Shown: positions 1 through 8,950 of the stretch, in pieces
Layout: each line of letters opens with the position of its first letter
How positions within the stretch are numbered: the first letter of the stretch is position 1
Assembly: GCF_018866345.1 (NCBI RefSeq)
Contig: NZ_CP076443.1
Span: forward strand, 271,501-335,500
DNA: 64,000 bases
DNA from: Gemella sp. zg-570
GTDB taxonomy: Bacteria > Bacillota > Bacilli > Staphylococcales > Gemellaceae
Reading direction: 5' to 3'
Notes under the pieces: model-generated
What the model was told of the DNA's origin: nothing
What the model saw: only the letters and a program-made list of their open reading frames with translations
Database searches by the model: none
Made by a program: the position numbers and the translations under genes

Positions 1-284
1 TATCCATATAAGCTCCTGTAAATAACTAAAGAGTTATAAAAAAAATTCTATTTAGTTATATTTAAAAATTTTATAATTTATTAGTATTATAACAAGTTGA
101 TATAGATATTATACAGAAAAATTTCTATAAAAGCTATTAAATAAAATAAATTTAATTTTTCTTTTAAATAATTATTAAATTTTTAAAATAACTATTTGGT
201 TATGTTTTTTATTTTAAAAGGAATTTTACAAGAAATTTTAAGTCTATTAAAATTAAGTTAAGAAAAATAAAAGGAGTATTAATT

Positions 285-1481
285 ATGAATAATCTTTTAA
301 ATAAAATTTATAAAATTTTAGAAGAAAAAGAAGAACGCATGATAGAAATTCGTCGTTATCTGCACGAAAATCCAGAATTATCTTTTTATGAAACTGAGAC
401 GGCAAAGTATATAAAAAATTTTTATAAAGATAAGGATTGTCAGATAAAAACTAATGTTGGTGATGGCTACGGAATAGTTGTTGATATTATGGGAGCAAAA
501 CCAGGAAAAACTATTGCTATTCGTGCTGATTTTGACGCTCTACCAATTCAAGAAGAAACAGGTTTACCTTATGCTTCAAAGAAAAAAGGTGTAATGCACG
601 CTTGTGGTCATGACGCACACACAGCCTATATGTTGGTTTTGGCAGAAACACTTATTGAATTAAAAGATGAATTAAGCGGTAATGTTAGGGTAATTCATCA
701 GCCAGCAGAAGAAGTGCCACCGGGTGGAGCAAAATCTATGGTTGAGGCTGGGGTTCTTGATAATGTAGATGCAGTTTTAGGTATTCATGTTATGAGTACA
801 ATGCCAACAGGAAATGTTGAGTACAGGGCAGGGGCAATTCAAACAGGACGAGCAAATTTCAAGGTTACCTTAAAAGGAAAGGGTGGTCATGGTTCAATGC
901 CACATCTTGCTAATGATACGATAGTTGCGGCATCTCATTTTGTAACTGCGGTGCAAACTATAATTAGTAGAAGAGTAAATCCTTTTGATACAGCAGTAGT
1001 TACTATTGGTTCATTTGATGGAGTGGGTTCTGCTAACGTAATAAAAGAAAAAGTAACTTTGGAGGGTGATGTTCGTATTATGAATGAAGAAGCCCGTGAT
1101 GTTATCGAAAAAGAATTTACAAGATTATTAGCAGGTATCAGTTCAGCCTTTGGTCTTGAATATGAACTTGATTACAAAAATGATTATCCAGTCTTGGTAA
1201 ATGATTATGAAGTTACAGCCCTAGTAAAAAAATCACTAGAAGAAAATAAAATAGCAGTAGTTAAAAATGTTCTTGAGTGTCCTAAGCAAACACCGTCAGA
1301 AGATTTTGCTTATTATGCACAAGAAAAACCAAGTTGTTTCTTTTATGTAGGAGCTTATAAAGAAGGGTCTGTAATGTATCCACACCATAATCCAAAATTT
1401 AATATTGATGAAAAATCAATATTAATATCTGCCAAAGCTATGGCAACAGCCTTATTAGAATGTTTAAAGGAGAATGAATAA
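285..1481 (+). CDS. M20-family metal-dependent amidohydrolase (hippurate hydrolase / N-acyl-amino-acid deacylase type)
   Basis: This 398-residue cytoplasmic enzyme probably hydrolyses an N-acyl amino acid or related amide using a dinuclear metal centre. Seen: the family motifs in order, RADFDALP (80-87), the metal-binding ACGHDAH (106-112), HQPAEE (138-143), GIHVM (166-170) and a C-terminal HHNP that supplies another ligand, plus the central lid-domain GKGGHGS. Length is normal for the family. The ATG is preceded by AAGGAG at 271-276. The next gene, an MFS exporter, follows with a one-base gap, so the two form an operon and may handle the same substrate or product. The substrate cannot be told from sequence; aminobenzoyl-glutamate, hippurate and acetyl-amino acids are all possible. 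Confidence 0.88.
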   Translation: MNNLLNKIYKILEEKEERMIEIRRYLHENPELSFYETETAKYIKNFYKDKDCQIKTNVGDGYGIVVDIMGAKPGKTIAIRADFDALPIQEETGLPYASKKKGVMHACGHDAHTAYMLVLAETLIELKDELSGNVRVIHQPAEEVPPGGAKSMVEAGVLDNVDAVLGIHVMSTMPTGNVEYRAGAIQTGRANFKVTLKGKGGHGSMPHLANDTIVAASHFVTAVQTIISRRVNPFDTAVVTIGSFDGVGSANVIKEKVTLEGDVRIMNEEARDVIEKEFTRLLAGISSAFGLEYELDYKNDYPVLVNDYEVTALVKKSLEENKIAVVKNVLECPKQTPSEDFAYYAQEKPSCFFYVGAYKEGSVMYPHHNPKFNIDEKSILISAKAMATALLECLKENE

Positions 1482-1482
1482 A

Positions 1483-2850
1483 ATGCAAACAAATTACAAG
1501 GGAACAAATAAATTATTAATCGGTATTGTACTAGCAGTTTTAGCTTTTTGGTTATTTGCCCAATCAATGTTAAATATAGCACCTGACGTACAAAAAACTT
1601 TAAAAATTTCAGCTGGTGCTATGAATATCGGTATTTCAATAACAGCTCTATTTTCTGGAATTTTTATTGTTGCAGCTGGAGGTTTAGCTGATAAATTAGG
1701 TCGTGTTAAATTTTCTTTAATAGGTCTTGTTTTAAATATTATAGGGTCAGCCCTATTAGTAGTTGCGACTGGTTCAGGTTTATTTATAGCAGGTCGTGCC
1801 TTGCAAGGTCTTGCAGCCGCATTTATTATGCCAGCAACAATGGCACTTGTTAAAACTTATTATGACGGAGCAGAACGTCAACGTGCAGTTAGTTACTGGT
1901 CAATCGGTTCTTGGGGTGGTTCTGGTCTTTGCTCTTTATTTGGTGGGGCAGTTTCTAGTTCACTAGGTTGGAAGTATGTATTTATTATTTCGATTGTTGT
2001 TTCAGTAATAAGTATTTTACTAATTATGGGAACACCAGAAAGTAAAGTTAAATCTGATAAAAAACAAAGTTTCGATTATGTAGGATTAACTATTTTTGTA
2101 ATAACAATGCTAGCCTTAAATATCGGAATTTCTAAAGGAAAAGAATTAGGTTTCTTAAGTCCGCTAACACTAGGTTTAATAGCAGTAGTAATTGTTGGTC
2201 TATATGTTTTCTACAAAGTTGAAGTTAGTAAAAGTAATTCTTTTATAGATTTTTCTTTATTCAAAAATCAAGGTTATCTAGGTGCAACAATTTCTAACTT
2301 TTTACTTAATGCAGTAGCTGGAACATTATTCGTAATTAATTCTTACATGCAACAAGGTCGTGGCTTAAATTCTCAAAAAGCCGGTATGATGTCTTTAGGT
2401 TATCTAGTTTGTGTTTTAATTACTATTCGTATCGGAGAAAAATTATTACAAAAAATGGGTTCAAGAAAACCAATGTTAATTGGTACTCTTATTAATGCTA
2501 TCGGGATAGCTCTTATGGCCTTAACAATGGTTCAAGGTTCAACTTATTTTGTTTTAGTATTTATTGGTTATGCCTTATTCGGAACAGGTCTTGGAATTTA
2601 TGCAACACCTTCAACAGATACAGCAATTTCAAGTGTGCCAAACGAAAAAGCTGGAGTTGCAGCAGGAATTTACAAAATGGCAAGTTCATTAGGTGGAGCT
2701 ATCGGAGTTACGATATCAGCAGCAGTTTATAATGGTTTAGCATCTGGCAAAGATTTTACAGCTGGAGCAACTTACGGATTAATTACTAACGTAGCATTTT
2801 GTATATTTGCAATTATGTCAATAGTATTTATAATACCTAAGAAAAAATAA
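1483..2850 (+). CDS. MFS drug/metabolite exporter, QacA/EmrB-like (DHA2, 14-TM type)
   Basis: A polytopic inner-membrane transporter of 455 residues, probably a proton-coupled exporter. Seen: about 14 hydrophobic segments; the MFS motif A region GGLADKLGRVKF in the first cytoplasmic loop; and the antiporter-type stretch of small and Gly residues in TM5 (SWGGSGLCSLFGG). An in-frame ATG at 1474 overlaps the upstream stop but lies 1 base from the ribosome site AAAGGAG (1466-1472). The ATG at 1483 has a 10-base spacer, so I choose it. It is co-transcribed with the upstream amidohydrolase and followed by a strong terminator. The substrate is unknown. Confidence 0.85.
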   Translation: MQTNYKGTNKLLIGIVLAVLAFWLFAQSMLNIAPDVQKTLKISAGAMNIGISITALFSGIFIVAAGGLADKLGRVKFSLIGLVLNIIGSALLVVATGSGLFIAGRALQGLAAAFIMPATMALVKTYYDGAERQRAVSYWSIGSWGGSGLCSLFGGAVSSSLGWKYVFIISIVVSVISILLIMGTPESKVKSDKKQSFDYVGLTIFVITMLALNIGISKGKELGFLSPLTLGLIAVVIVGLYVFYKVEVSKSNSFIDFSLFKNQGYLGATISNFLLNAVAGTLFVINSYMQQGRGLNSQKAGMMSLGYLVCVLITIRIGEKLLQKMGSRKPMLIGTLINAIGIALMALTMVQGSTYFVLVFIGYALFGTGLGIYATPSTDTAISSVPNEKAGVAAGIYKMASSLGGAIGVTISAAVYNGLASGKDFTAGATYGLITNVAFCIFAIMSIVFIIPKKK

Positions 2851-2860
2851 ATAATTTTAA

Positions 2861-2906
2861 CTCAACACATACTAATCTAAATTTAGTTAGTAGTGTTGGG
2901 TTTTTT
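2861..2906 (+). terminator. Rho-independent terminator of the amidohydrolase-exporter operon
   Basis: A long hairpin with arms CTCAACAC and GTGTTGGG, extended by ACTAA/TTAGT pairing, is followed by six T. Confidence 0.85.
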
Positions 2907-2945
2907 ATATTAAGTTTAAAACTAAGTTTACAATTTTAGGTTTTG

Positions 2946-2974
2946 TTGACATTCTAATTAATATAATATAGAAT
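2946..2974 (+). promoter_or_regulatory. Sigma-A-type promoter of galE
   Basis: TTGACA (2946-2951), a 17-bp spacer and TAGAAT (2969-2974) lie just upstream of the galE ribosome site. The same TAGAAT -10 is used by the rRNA promoters in this window. Confidence 0.65.
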
Positions 2975-3011
2975 TATCATATATTGGAATAAGGAGAAGT
3001 CTATATTAGAC

Positions 3012-4046
3012 GTGTTTCAGATTATGACAAAAAAAATATTGGTTACAGGTGGAGCTGGTTATATCGGTTCTCACACTTGTGTTGAATTATTAAATTCAGG
3101 TTATGAAGTTGTAGTTGTAGATAACTTGTATAATGCTAATGAAAAAAGTTTAGAAGTAGTAAAAAAAATAACTGGTAAAGATTTGACTTTTTATAAGGCA
3201 GATATTCGTGATGAGAAAAAAATTGATGAAATTTTTAAAAAAGAAAAAAATATTTTTGGTGTTATTCACTTTGCAGGTTTAAAAGCAGTAGGTGAATCTT
3301 GCCAAATTCCTCTGACTTATTATGACAATAATATTTCTGGTACGCTAGTTTTGTGTGAAGTTATGAAAAAAAATAATTGTAAGAATATAATTTTCTCATC
3401 TTCTGCAACGGTATATGGCGACCCGCATACAGTACCTATAAAAGAAGATTTTCCACTGTCAGCAACTAATCCTTATGGACGAACTAAGTTAATGTTAGAA
3501 CAAATTTTAGGAGATGTTTATACGGCTGATAAAGAATGGAATATTGTGTTACTTAGATACTTTAATCCGATAGGGGCTCATGAATGTGGAGATATGGGAG
3601 AAGACCCAAACGGCATTCCAAATAATTTACTTCCTTACATATCACAAGTGGCAGTAGGAAAATTAGAAAAAGTAAATGTTTTTGGTAATGACTATGACAC
3701 GCATGACGGAACTGGGGTGCGTGATTATATTCACGTTGTAGACTTGGCAAAGGGTCATGTTCTAGCCCTTAAAAAATTAGCAGCTAATTCTGGTTTATCT
3801 GTTTATAATTTAGGAACTGGAAAGGGCTATTCAGTTCTTGATGTTATAAAAAATATGAGTATTGCCGTAGGTAGACAATTGCCTTATGTTATTGCTAAGC
3901 GTCGTAGCGGAGATATTGCAACTTGCTATGCTGATGCGAGCAGGGCAAAAGAAGAGTTAGGTTGGCAGGCAGAATATGATATTTCAAGAATGTGTGAAGA
4001 TTCTTGGCGTTGGCAAAGTAAACATCCAGACGGTTATAAAGAATAG
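3012..4046 (+). CDS. galE: UDP-glucose 4-epimerase
   Basis: Interconverts UDP-glucose and UDP-galactose (often also the N-acetyl forms), supplying precursors for surface glycans such as those of the cluster further downstream. Seen: an extended SDR with the NAD-binding TGGAGYIG (12-19), SSSATVYG (129-136), the catalytic NPYGRTK with Tyr155 and Lys159, and the GalE-type RYFNPIGAH and GVRDYIHV blocks. At 344 residues it is full length. Start: GTG at 3012 lies 15 bases from AAGGAG (2991-2996). An ATG at 3024 (MTKKILVTGG) fits the usual N-terminus better but is 27 bases away, so the start is uncertain. It is a single-gene unit with its own promoter and terminator. Confidence 0.93.
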   Translation: MFQIMTKKILVTGGAGYIGSHTCVELLNSGYEVVVVDNLYNANEKSLEVVKKITGKDLTFYKADIRDEKKIDEIFKKEKNIFGVIHFAGLKAVGESCQIPLTYYDNNISGTLVLCEVMKKNNCKNIIFSSSATVYGDPHTVPIKEDFPLSATNPYGRTKLMLEQILGDVYTADKEWNIVLLRYFNPIGAHECGDMGEDPNGIPNNLLPYISQVAVGKLEKVNVFGNDYDTHDGTGVRDYIHVVDLAKGHVLALKKLAANSGLSVYNLGTGKGYSVLDVIKNMSIAVGRQLPYVIAKRRSGDIATCYADASRAKEELGWQAEYDISRMCEDSWRWQSKHPDGYKE

Positions 4047-4047
4047 T

Positions 4048-4094
4048 AATAATATTGGAGTAGACTTTAGCGAGCTACTCCATAATTATTTTGA
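4048..4094 (+). terminator. Probable terminator after galE
   Basis: A hairpin GGAGTAG (4057-4063) / CTACTCC (4075-4081) sits inside flanking AATAATATT / ATAATTATT pairing. The trailing T-run is short and interrupted. Confidence 0.55.
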
Positions 4095-4175
4095 GAATTT
4101 ATAAAATTTTAAAATTCACTTAAGTAATAAAATTTTAGAAGTTGATAGTCAAAATATTGATAAAGGAAAAATATA

Positions 4176-5390
4176 ATGAAATTTATAGATGATATAAGTA
4201 TAGAAAAATATAATGAATTTGTAGAAAAAAATATAAATTGTAGTATTTTTCAATCTCCTGGCTGGGTAAAAGTAAAAAATACTTGGGGGTATAAAAGACT
4301 TGCTGTCATAGACGACAATTCTAACGTTTTAGCGACGGCACAAATTTTAACAAGAAGCGGTCTATGGTATCTACCGAGAGGGCCCATTCTTGATTATAAT
4401 AATGCAGAACTTTTAGAATATTTTTTAAAAAACTTAAAATTATATGCAAAAAAAAATAAGGCTAAGTTATTAAAAATAGATATTCCTGAACCCTTGAAAA
4501 ATGCCCCTAAAAAAGAATTTCTTGAAGCTAAAGAAGATAGTAAAAAAGAAAGTATCATGTCAATTTTTAAAAAGGCTAAATTCAAACATAAGGGTTTTAC
4601 TTTGCAAATGAGTGATACTATCCAACCAAGATTTGAAGCTGTAACCTATTTGAACGAAAATTTTGAAACTGAACTGCCCAAACGCACACATAGATTATTA
4701 AAAAATTCAGAAAAAATATTAATTGAAACACAGTGTATGGATAAAAATGGTTTAGATGACTTGATGTTTGCCCTATCGGGTACGGAGCAAAGAAAAAATA
4801 TTACTTTACGTAATAAGGAATATTTTGAAAATCTTTTTGAAATTTATGGCAAAGACTGTATAATTTATACAGCCTATATGGATGTTAAAAATTCACTAAG
4901 TAAGTGCAGGCAAAAAGAAGAAGAAATTTTAGAAGAAATAGCTAGTCTTAATGAGAAGATGCGTAAGAAAAAATATAAACTTGAAGAGAGTTTGCAGGGA
5001 ATACAAGGTTTAATAAAATATTTTGAAGACTTATATGAAGAAACTCATGAAGAAAGACACGTAATTTCTTCGGTCATATCAGTTAAATACGGCCTAAGTT
5101 CAGAAATTCTTTATGGCGGTATGAACGGTAAATTTTCAAAAATCCCTGCTCAATATAAGGTCTATGTAGAAACAATGAAGAAATTTTTTGAAATGGGAGC
5201 AGTAAAAACTTCTATGGGTGGAGTAGAAGGTAGTCTTGAAGATGGATTATTACTTTACAAGTCTCATTTTAATCCAAATGTAGTTGAACATTATGGAGAG
5301 TTTGATTATGCCATTAGCAAAACTTATAAATTTATGTACGACTATGGTCTGCCTTTACGCAGAAAAATTTTAAAATTAATAAGAAGATAA
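4176..5390 (+). CDS. FemX/MurM-like aminoacyltransferase (FemAB family, peptidoglycan bridge)
   Basis: Likely uses aminoacyl-tRNA to add an amino acid to the stem-peptide Lys of a peptidoglycan precursor. Seen: the FemAB layout of two GNAT-like halves, opening with NCSIFQSPGWVKVKNTWGYK, then WYLPRGPILDYNN. A charged helical arm (about 245-295, rich in K/E) matches the coiled-coil arm of FemA/FemX. The C-terminal GGVEGSLEDG..LYKSHFNP block is typical of the family. At 404 residues it has the normal length. Only one family member lies here, so it cannot be assigned to the first or a later bridge residue. It ends in a perfect terminator and is monocistronic. Start ATG follows AAAGGA. Confidence 0.87.
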   Translation: MKFIDDISIEKYNEFVEKNINCSIFQSPGWVKVKNTWGYKRLAVIDDNSNVLATAQILTRSGLWYLPRGPILDYNNAELLEYFLKNLKLYAKKNKAKLLKIDIPEPLKNAPKKEFLEAKEDSKKESIMSIFKKAKFKHKGFTLQMSDTIQPRFEAVTYLNENFETELPKRTHRLLKNSEKILIETQCMDKNGLDDLMFALSGTEQRKNITLRNKEYFENLFEIYGKDCIIYTAYMDVKNSLSKCRQKEEEILEEIASLNEKMRKKKYKLEESLQGIQGLIKYFEDLYEETHEERHVISSVISVKYGLSSEILYGGMNGKFSKIPAQYKVYVETMKKFFEMGAVKTSMGGVEGSLEDGLLLYKSHFNPNVVEHYGEFDYAISKTYKFMYDYGLPLRRKILKLIRR

Positions 5391-5420
5391 AACTGTAAAA
5401 TATTTATTTTACAGTTTTTT
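5391..5420 (+). terminator. Rho-independent terminator
   Basis: A perfect hairpin AACTGTAAAAT / ATTTTACAGTT with a 4-base loop is followed by a T-run; it starts directly at the stop codon of the FemX-like gene. Confidence 0.9.
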
Positions 5421-5534
5421 ATTTTAGAAAAATAAAATAATTTTTAATTTTTGTAGAAGAAAAAATTTTTAAAAAAATAAAAATTCTAAACAGAAAATAT
5501 TATTTTTTTAGAAAAATCTTAACTTAATAAAGCA

Positions 5535-5563
5535 TTGCTAAAAAATTTAAAAATTGCTATAAT
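5535..5563 (+). promoter_or_regulatory. Sigma-A-type promoter of leuS-khpA
   Basis: TTGCTA (5535-5540), a 17-bp spacer and TATAAT (5558-5563). The leader is only about 25 bases and has no T-box sequence, so leuS does not appear to be under tRNA-sensing control here. Confidence 0.7.
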
Positions 5564-5596
5564 GTAAACAATGTAAGAAGAATGGAGTGTGAAAAA

Positions 5597-8023
5597 GTGT
5601 TTAACCATAGAGTAATAGAAAAAAAATGGCAAGATTATTGGGAAAAAAATAAAACTTTTAAAACAAGCGACGATATGTCTAAGGAAAAATTTTATGCCTT
5701 AGATATGTTTCCTTATCCGTCAGGAGCTGGTCTGCATGTAGGACATCCAGAGGGGTATACAGCAACCGATATATTGAGTAGATATAAAAGAGCTAAGGGT
5801 TATAATGTTCTTCATCCTATGGGCTGGGACGCATTTGGTTTGCCGGCTGAACAATATGCTCTGGATACTGGTAACGACCCGAGAGAATTTACGAAAAAAA
5901 ATATTGACACCTTCCGTCGTCAAATAAAAGAATTAGGATTTTCTTATGATTGGGATAGGGAAGTTGATACAACAGACCCTAACTACTACAAGTGGACGCA
6001 GTGGATTTTTATTCAATTATACAATAAGGGCTTGGCTTATGTTGATGAAGTTCCTGTAAACTGGTGTCCAGCCTTGGGAACAGTTTTATCAAATGAAGAA
6101 GTAGTAGACGGAGTTTCAGAACGTGGAGGTCATCCTGTTGAACGCCGTCCTATGCGACAATGGGTTCTAAAAATAACAGAGTATGCAGAAAGATTACTTC
6201 AAGACTTAGAAGAATTAGACTGGCCTGAAAGTTTAAAAGCTATGCAAAGAAACTGGATTGGAAAATCTGAGGGAGCAGAAGTAGATTTTGAAATTTTTGG
6301 ACATGACGAGAAATTTACAGTATTTACAACACGTCCTGACACCTTGTTTGGAGCAACTTACTGTGTATTAGCTCCTGAACATAAATTAGTAGAAAAAATT
6401 ACAAGCCCTGAACAAAAATATGTAGTTGAAAAATACTTAGAAGAAGTAAAACGCAAATCTGATTTGCAACGTACCGACCTTAACAAAGATAAAACAGGAG
6501 TATTTACTGGAGCTTATGCAATCAATCCAATAAATAATAAAAAAATTCCGATTTGGATAGCTGACTATGTTCTTATGTCTTACGGAACAGGGGCTATCAT
6601 GTCAGTACCTGCCCACGACGAGCGAGATTTTGAATTTGCTAAAAAATTTAATTTGCCGATTATATCAGTAATAGCTGGTGGAGATGTTGAAAAATCTGTC
6701 CACTTAGAAGATAATGAACACATCAATTCAGAATTTTTAGACGGACTTAACAAGGCTGACGCCATAGAAAAAGCAATAGAATTTTTAGAAAAAAATAATT
6801 TAGGTCAGAAAAAAGTAACTTATAAACTGCGTGATTGGTTATTCTCTCGCCAGCGTTACTGGGGAGAACCAATACCAGTAATTACTTGGGAAGATGGAAC
6901 AATGACGACTGTTCCTGAAGATGAATTGCCTTTACTGCTACCAGAAACAGACAATATAAAACCATCTGGCACAGGAGAATCACCCCTAGCTAATCTAAGT
7001 GATTGGGTAAATGTAGTTTGTCAAAAAACTGGTAAAAAAGGAAAAAGAGAAACTAACACAATGCCTCAATGGGCTGGCTCTTGCTGGTACTATTTAAGAT
7101 ACATAGACCCGAATAATAGCGAAAAATTTGCTGACCCAGAAAAATTAAAATATTGGTTGCCAGTTGATATTTATATAGGGGGAGCTGAACATGCAGTTCT
7201 GCATTTACTTTATGCAAGATTTTGGCACAAAGTTTTATACGATTTAGGACTAGTTCCAACAAAAGAACCATTCCAAAAATTATTCAATCAAGGTATGATT
7301 TTAGCAGAAAGTAAAAATGGTAAACCGGAAAAAATGTCTAAATCAAAAGGCAATGTAGTAAATCCAGACGATATTGTAAAATCACACGGAGCTGATACAC
7401 TAAGAGTTTACGAAATGTTTATGGGGCCACTTGATGCGTCGATAGCTTGGTCAACAAATGGTTTAGACGGTTCACGCCGTTTCCTAGATAGAGTTTATCG
7501 TTTGCTTGTTAATGAAGAAACAAATCAAGTTAGTGAAAAAATTGTCGACAAGGATAATACTGATTTAGAAATAAGTTACAATTTCACAGTGAAAAAAGTT
7601 GGAGAAGATATAGAAAATCTACAATTCAATACAGCAATTTCACAACTTATGGTTTTCGTAAACGACTGTAACAAGGCAGAATTTATTCCGAAAAAATACG
7701 CTTTAGGATTTATTCAACTACTGGCTCCATTTGCACCACACTTAGCAGAAGAAATGTGGGCTATATATGGTAATACAGAAACTTTAGCCTATGCTTCATG
7801 GCCGACTTATGACGAAAGCAAACTCGTAAGCAATACAGTAGAAATAGTTGTTCAAGTGCTAGGTAAGGTGAGAACAAAATTAGAACTTGCTAAAGATTTA
7901 TCAAAAGAAGAATTAGAAAAACAAGTTTTAGCTAATAAAGAAGTTCAAACATTAATAGAAGGAAAAAATCTTGTAAAAGTAATTTCAGTTCCAAATAGAT
8001 TAGTAAACTTGGTAGTAAAATAA
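5597..8023 (+). CDS. leuS: Leucyl-tRNA synthetase
   Basis: Charges tRNA-Leu. Seen: class I HIGH signature as HVGH (residues 47-50) within [16 protein letters not shown]; the CP1 editing domain with [13 protein letters not shown] and [16 protein letters not shown]; the KMSKS loop KMSKSKGN; and a C-terminal anticodon-binding domain ending in a short [15 protein letters not shown]. It closely resembles Staphylococcus LeuRS along its whole length. An ATG at 5582 overlaps the ribosome site GGAG (5584-5587). The GTG at 5597 lies 9 bases after it and gives the family-typical short N-terminus ([11 protein letters not shown]), so I choose 5597 (808 residues). Followed 9 bases later by khpA in the same operon. 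Confidence 0.97.
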   Translation: MFNHRVIEKKWQDYWEKNKTFKTSDDMSKEKFYALDMFPYPSGAGLHVGHPEGYTATDILSRYKRAKGYNVLHPMGWDAFGLPAEQYALDTGNDPREFTKKNIDTFRRQIKELGFSYDWDREVDTTDPNYYKWTQWIFIQLYNKGLAYVDEVPVNWCPALGTVLSNEEVVDGVSERGGHPVERRPMRQWVLKITEYAERLLQDLEELDWPESLKAMQRNWIGKSEGAEVDFEIFGHDEKFTVFTTRPDTLFGATYCVLAPEHKLVEKITSPEQKYVVEKYLEEVKRKSDLQRTDLNKDKTGVFTGAYAINPINNKKIPIWIADYVLMSYGTGAIMSVPAHDERDFEFAKKFNLPIISVIAGGDVEKSVHLEDNEHINSEFLDGLNKADAIEKAIEFLEKNNLGQKKVTYKLRDWLFSRQRYWGEPIPVITWEDGTMTTVPEDELPLLLPETDNIKPSGTGESPLANLSDWVNVVCQKTGKKGKRETNTMPQWAGSCWYYLRYIDPNNSEKFADPEKLKYWLPVDIYIGGAEHAVLHLLYARFWHKVLYDLGLVPTKEPFQKLFNQGMILAESKNGKPEKMSKSKGNVVNPDDIVKSHGADTLRVYEMFMGPLDASIAWSTNGLDGSRRFLDRVYRLLVNEETNQVSEKIVDKDNTDLEISYNFTVKKVGEDIENLQFNTAISQLMVFVNDCNKAEFIPKKYALGFIQLLAPFAPHLAEEMWAIYGNTETLAYASWPTYDESKLVSNTVEIVVQVLGKVRTKLELAKDLSKEELEKQVLANKEVQTLIEGKNLVKVISVPNRLVNLVVK

Positions 8024-8032
8024 GGAGAAAAT

Positions 8033-8257
8033 ATGGAAGAATTAATTTATAATATTGTTAGTGAAATTGTAGAACATAAGGAAGAAATAAAAATAGAAAA
8101 ATTTATAAAAAATGCTAGAGAGCATTATGTTCTAAGTGTCCACCCAGACGATTGCGGAAGAATAATAGGTAAAAAAGGTATGACTATTAATGCCATAAGA
8201 ACAGTATTAAATTCTACAAACTTCACAAAAAAAGTTTATTTCAATATAGCTGAATAA
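8033..8257 (+). CDS. khpA: KhpA-type KH-domain RNA-binding protein
   Basis: A 74-residue single KH-domain protein. Family members (YlqC/KhpA) bind RNA, usually as partners of KhpB, and affect cell elongation and envelope genes in streptococci. Seen: the GxxG loop IIGKKGM (44-50) between predicted helices, followed by TINAIRTVL, the standard KH signature. It lies directly after leuS with a strong AAGGAG; elsewhere the gene usually sits between rpsP and rimM, so this location is unusual. Terminated by the hairpin just downstream. Confidence 0.85.
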   Translation: MEELIYNIVSEIVEHKEEIKIEKFIKNAREHYVLSVHPDDCGRIIGKKGMTINAIRTVLNSTNFTKKVYFNIAE

Positions 8258-8264
8258 GAAAGGA

Positions 8265-8300
8265 GACCTAGTTTTTAAATTTTAAAAATTAGGTCTTTTA
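8265..8300 (+). terminator. Terminator of leuS-khpA
   Basis: Hairpin GACCTAGTTTTTA / TAAAAATTAGGTC (one G-T pair) followed by TTTTA. Confidence 0.85.
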
Positions 8301-8302
8301 TC

Positions 8303-8331
8303 TTGTAATCTTTAAAATAATAGTGTATAAT
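8303..8331 (+). promoter_or_regulatory. Promoter of the cold-shock gene, with a long 5' leader
   Basis: TTGTAA (8303-8308), a 17-bp spacer and TATAAT (8326-8331). The transcript would carry a leader of about 145 bases before the ATG at 8483, including GTGAACGGCGGTTTATTTTT near 8390. Long structured leaders are typical of csp mRNAs and often act as temperature-responsive elements; that role here is inferred. Confidence 0.65.
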
Positions 8332-8482
8332 ATATAAAATCAATAAAGTATTAAAGTAATAATTGTAATATAGGTATAAGTTATGTAAGTGAACGGCGGT
8401 TTATTTTTTATTTATTATCTTTGGAGCAAAAATTATATTAAATAGGTATTGATAAAAAATAAAATTTAAGGAGACCGAGCTT

Positions 8483-8683
8483 ATGCAACAAGGTACAGTA
8501 AAATGGTTTAACGAAGAAAAAGGATTTGGATTTATTTCAGTAGAGGGTGGAAAAGATGTGTTCGTACATTTTTCAGCTATCACTAAAGAAGGATTCAAAA
8601 CTCTTAAAGAAGGGGACAAGGTAGAATTTTTAGTAGAAGAAGGAAATCGTGGTCCTCAAGCTGCAAATGTAGTTGTTCTTTAA
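8483..8683 (+). CDS. Cold-shock protein (CspA/CspB family)
   Basis: A 66-residue single-stranded nucleic-acid chaperone, an OB-fold of five strands. Seen: RNP1 KGFGFI (13-18) and RNP2 VFVHF (26-30), opening with [15 protein letters not shown] and ending [10 protein letters not shown]; exactly the normal length. The ribosome site GGAGACC is 8-9 bases upstream. Monocistronic, between its own promoter and the terminator at 8706-8733. Confidence 0.96.
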   Translation: MQQGTVKWFNEEKGFGFISVEGGKDVFVHFSAITKEGFKTLKEGDKVEFLVEEGNRGPQAANVVVL

Positions 8684-8705
8684 TAAGATATATTTTAAGT
8701 AAGAA

Positions 8706-8733
8706 AGTCAGAGATTTTTCTCTGGCTTTTTTA
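8706..8733 (+). terminator. Terminator of the cold-shock gene
   Basis: Hairpin AGTCAGAG / CTCTGGCT with a 6-base loop, followed by a run of T. Confidence 0.85.
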
Positions 8734-8950
8734 TTTTTTACTATATTTTCTTGAAGTTTTATTAATAAAATAAAATTTTATAATTTTAGGGAAAAATATT
8801 TATTTTTTAAGATATTTTTATAGCATATTTTAATAAAATATATTATAATTTATAAAACATAGGTAAATTGTCTAAAAATAATTTTAATAAAAGTTCTAAT
8901 AATATATAAATAAACTATAATAAATAATATAAGTTAAATAGGAGGAAAAA

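Noticed and set aside
5391-5596. T-box leader in front of leuS (also checked before tyrS, 55546-55653)
   Set aside because: No GGTGGNACC core or terminator/antiterminator pair; the leaders are too short.
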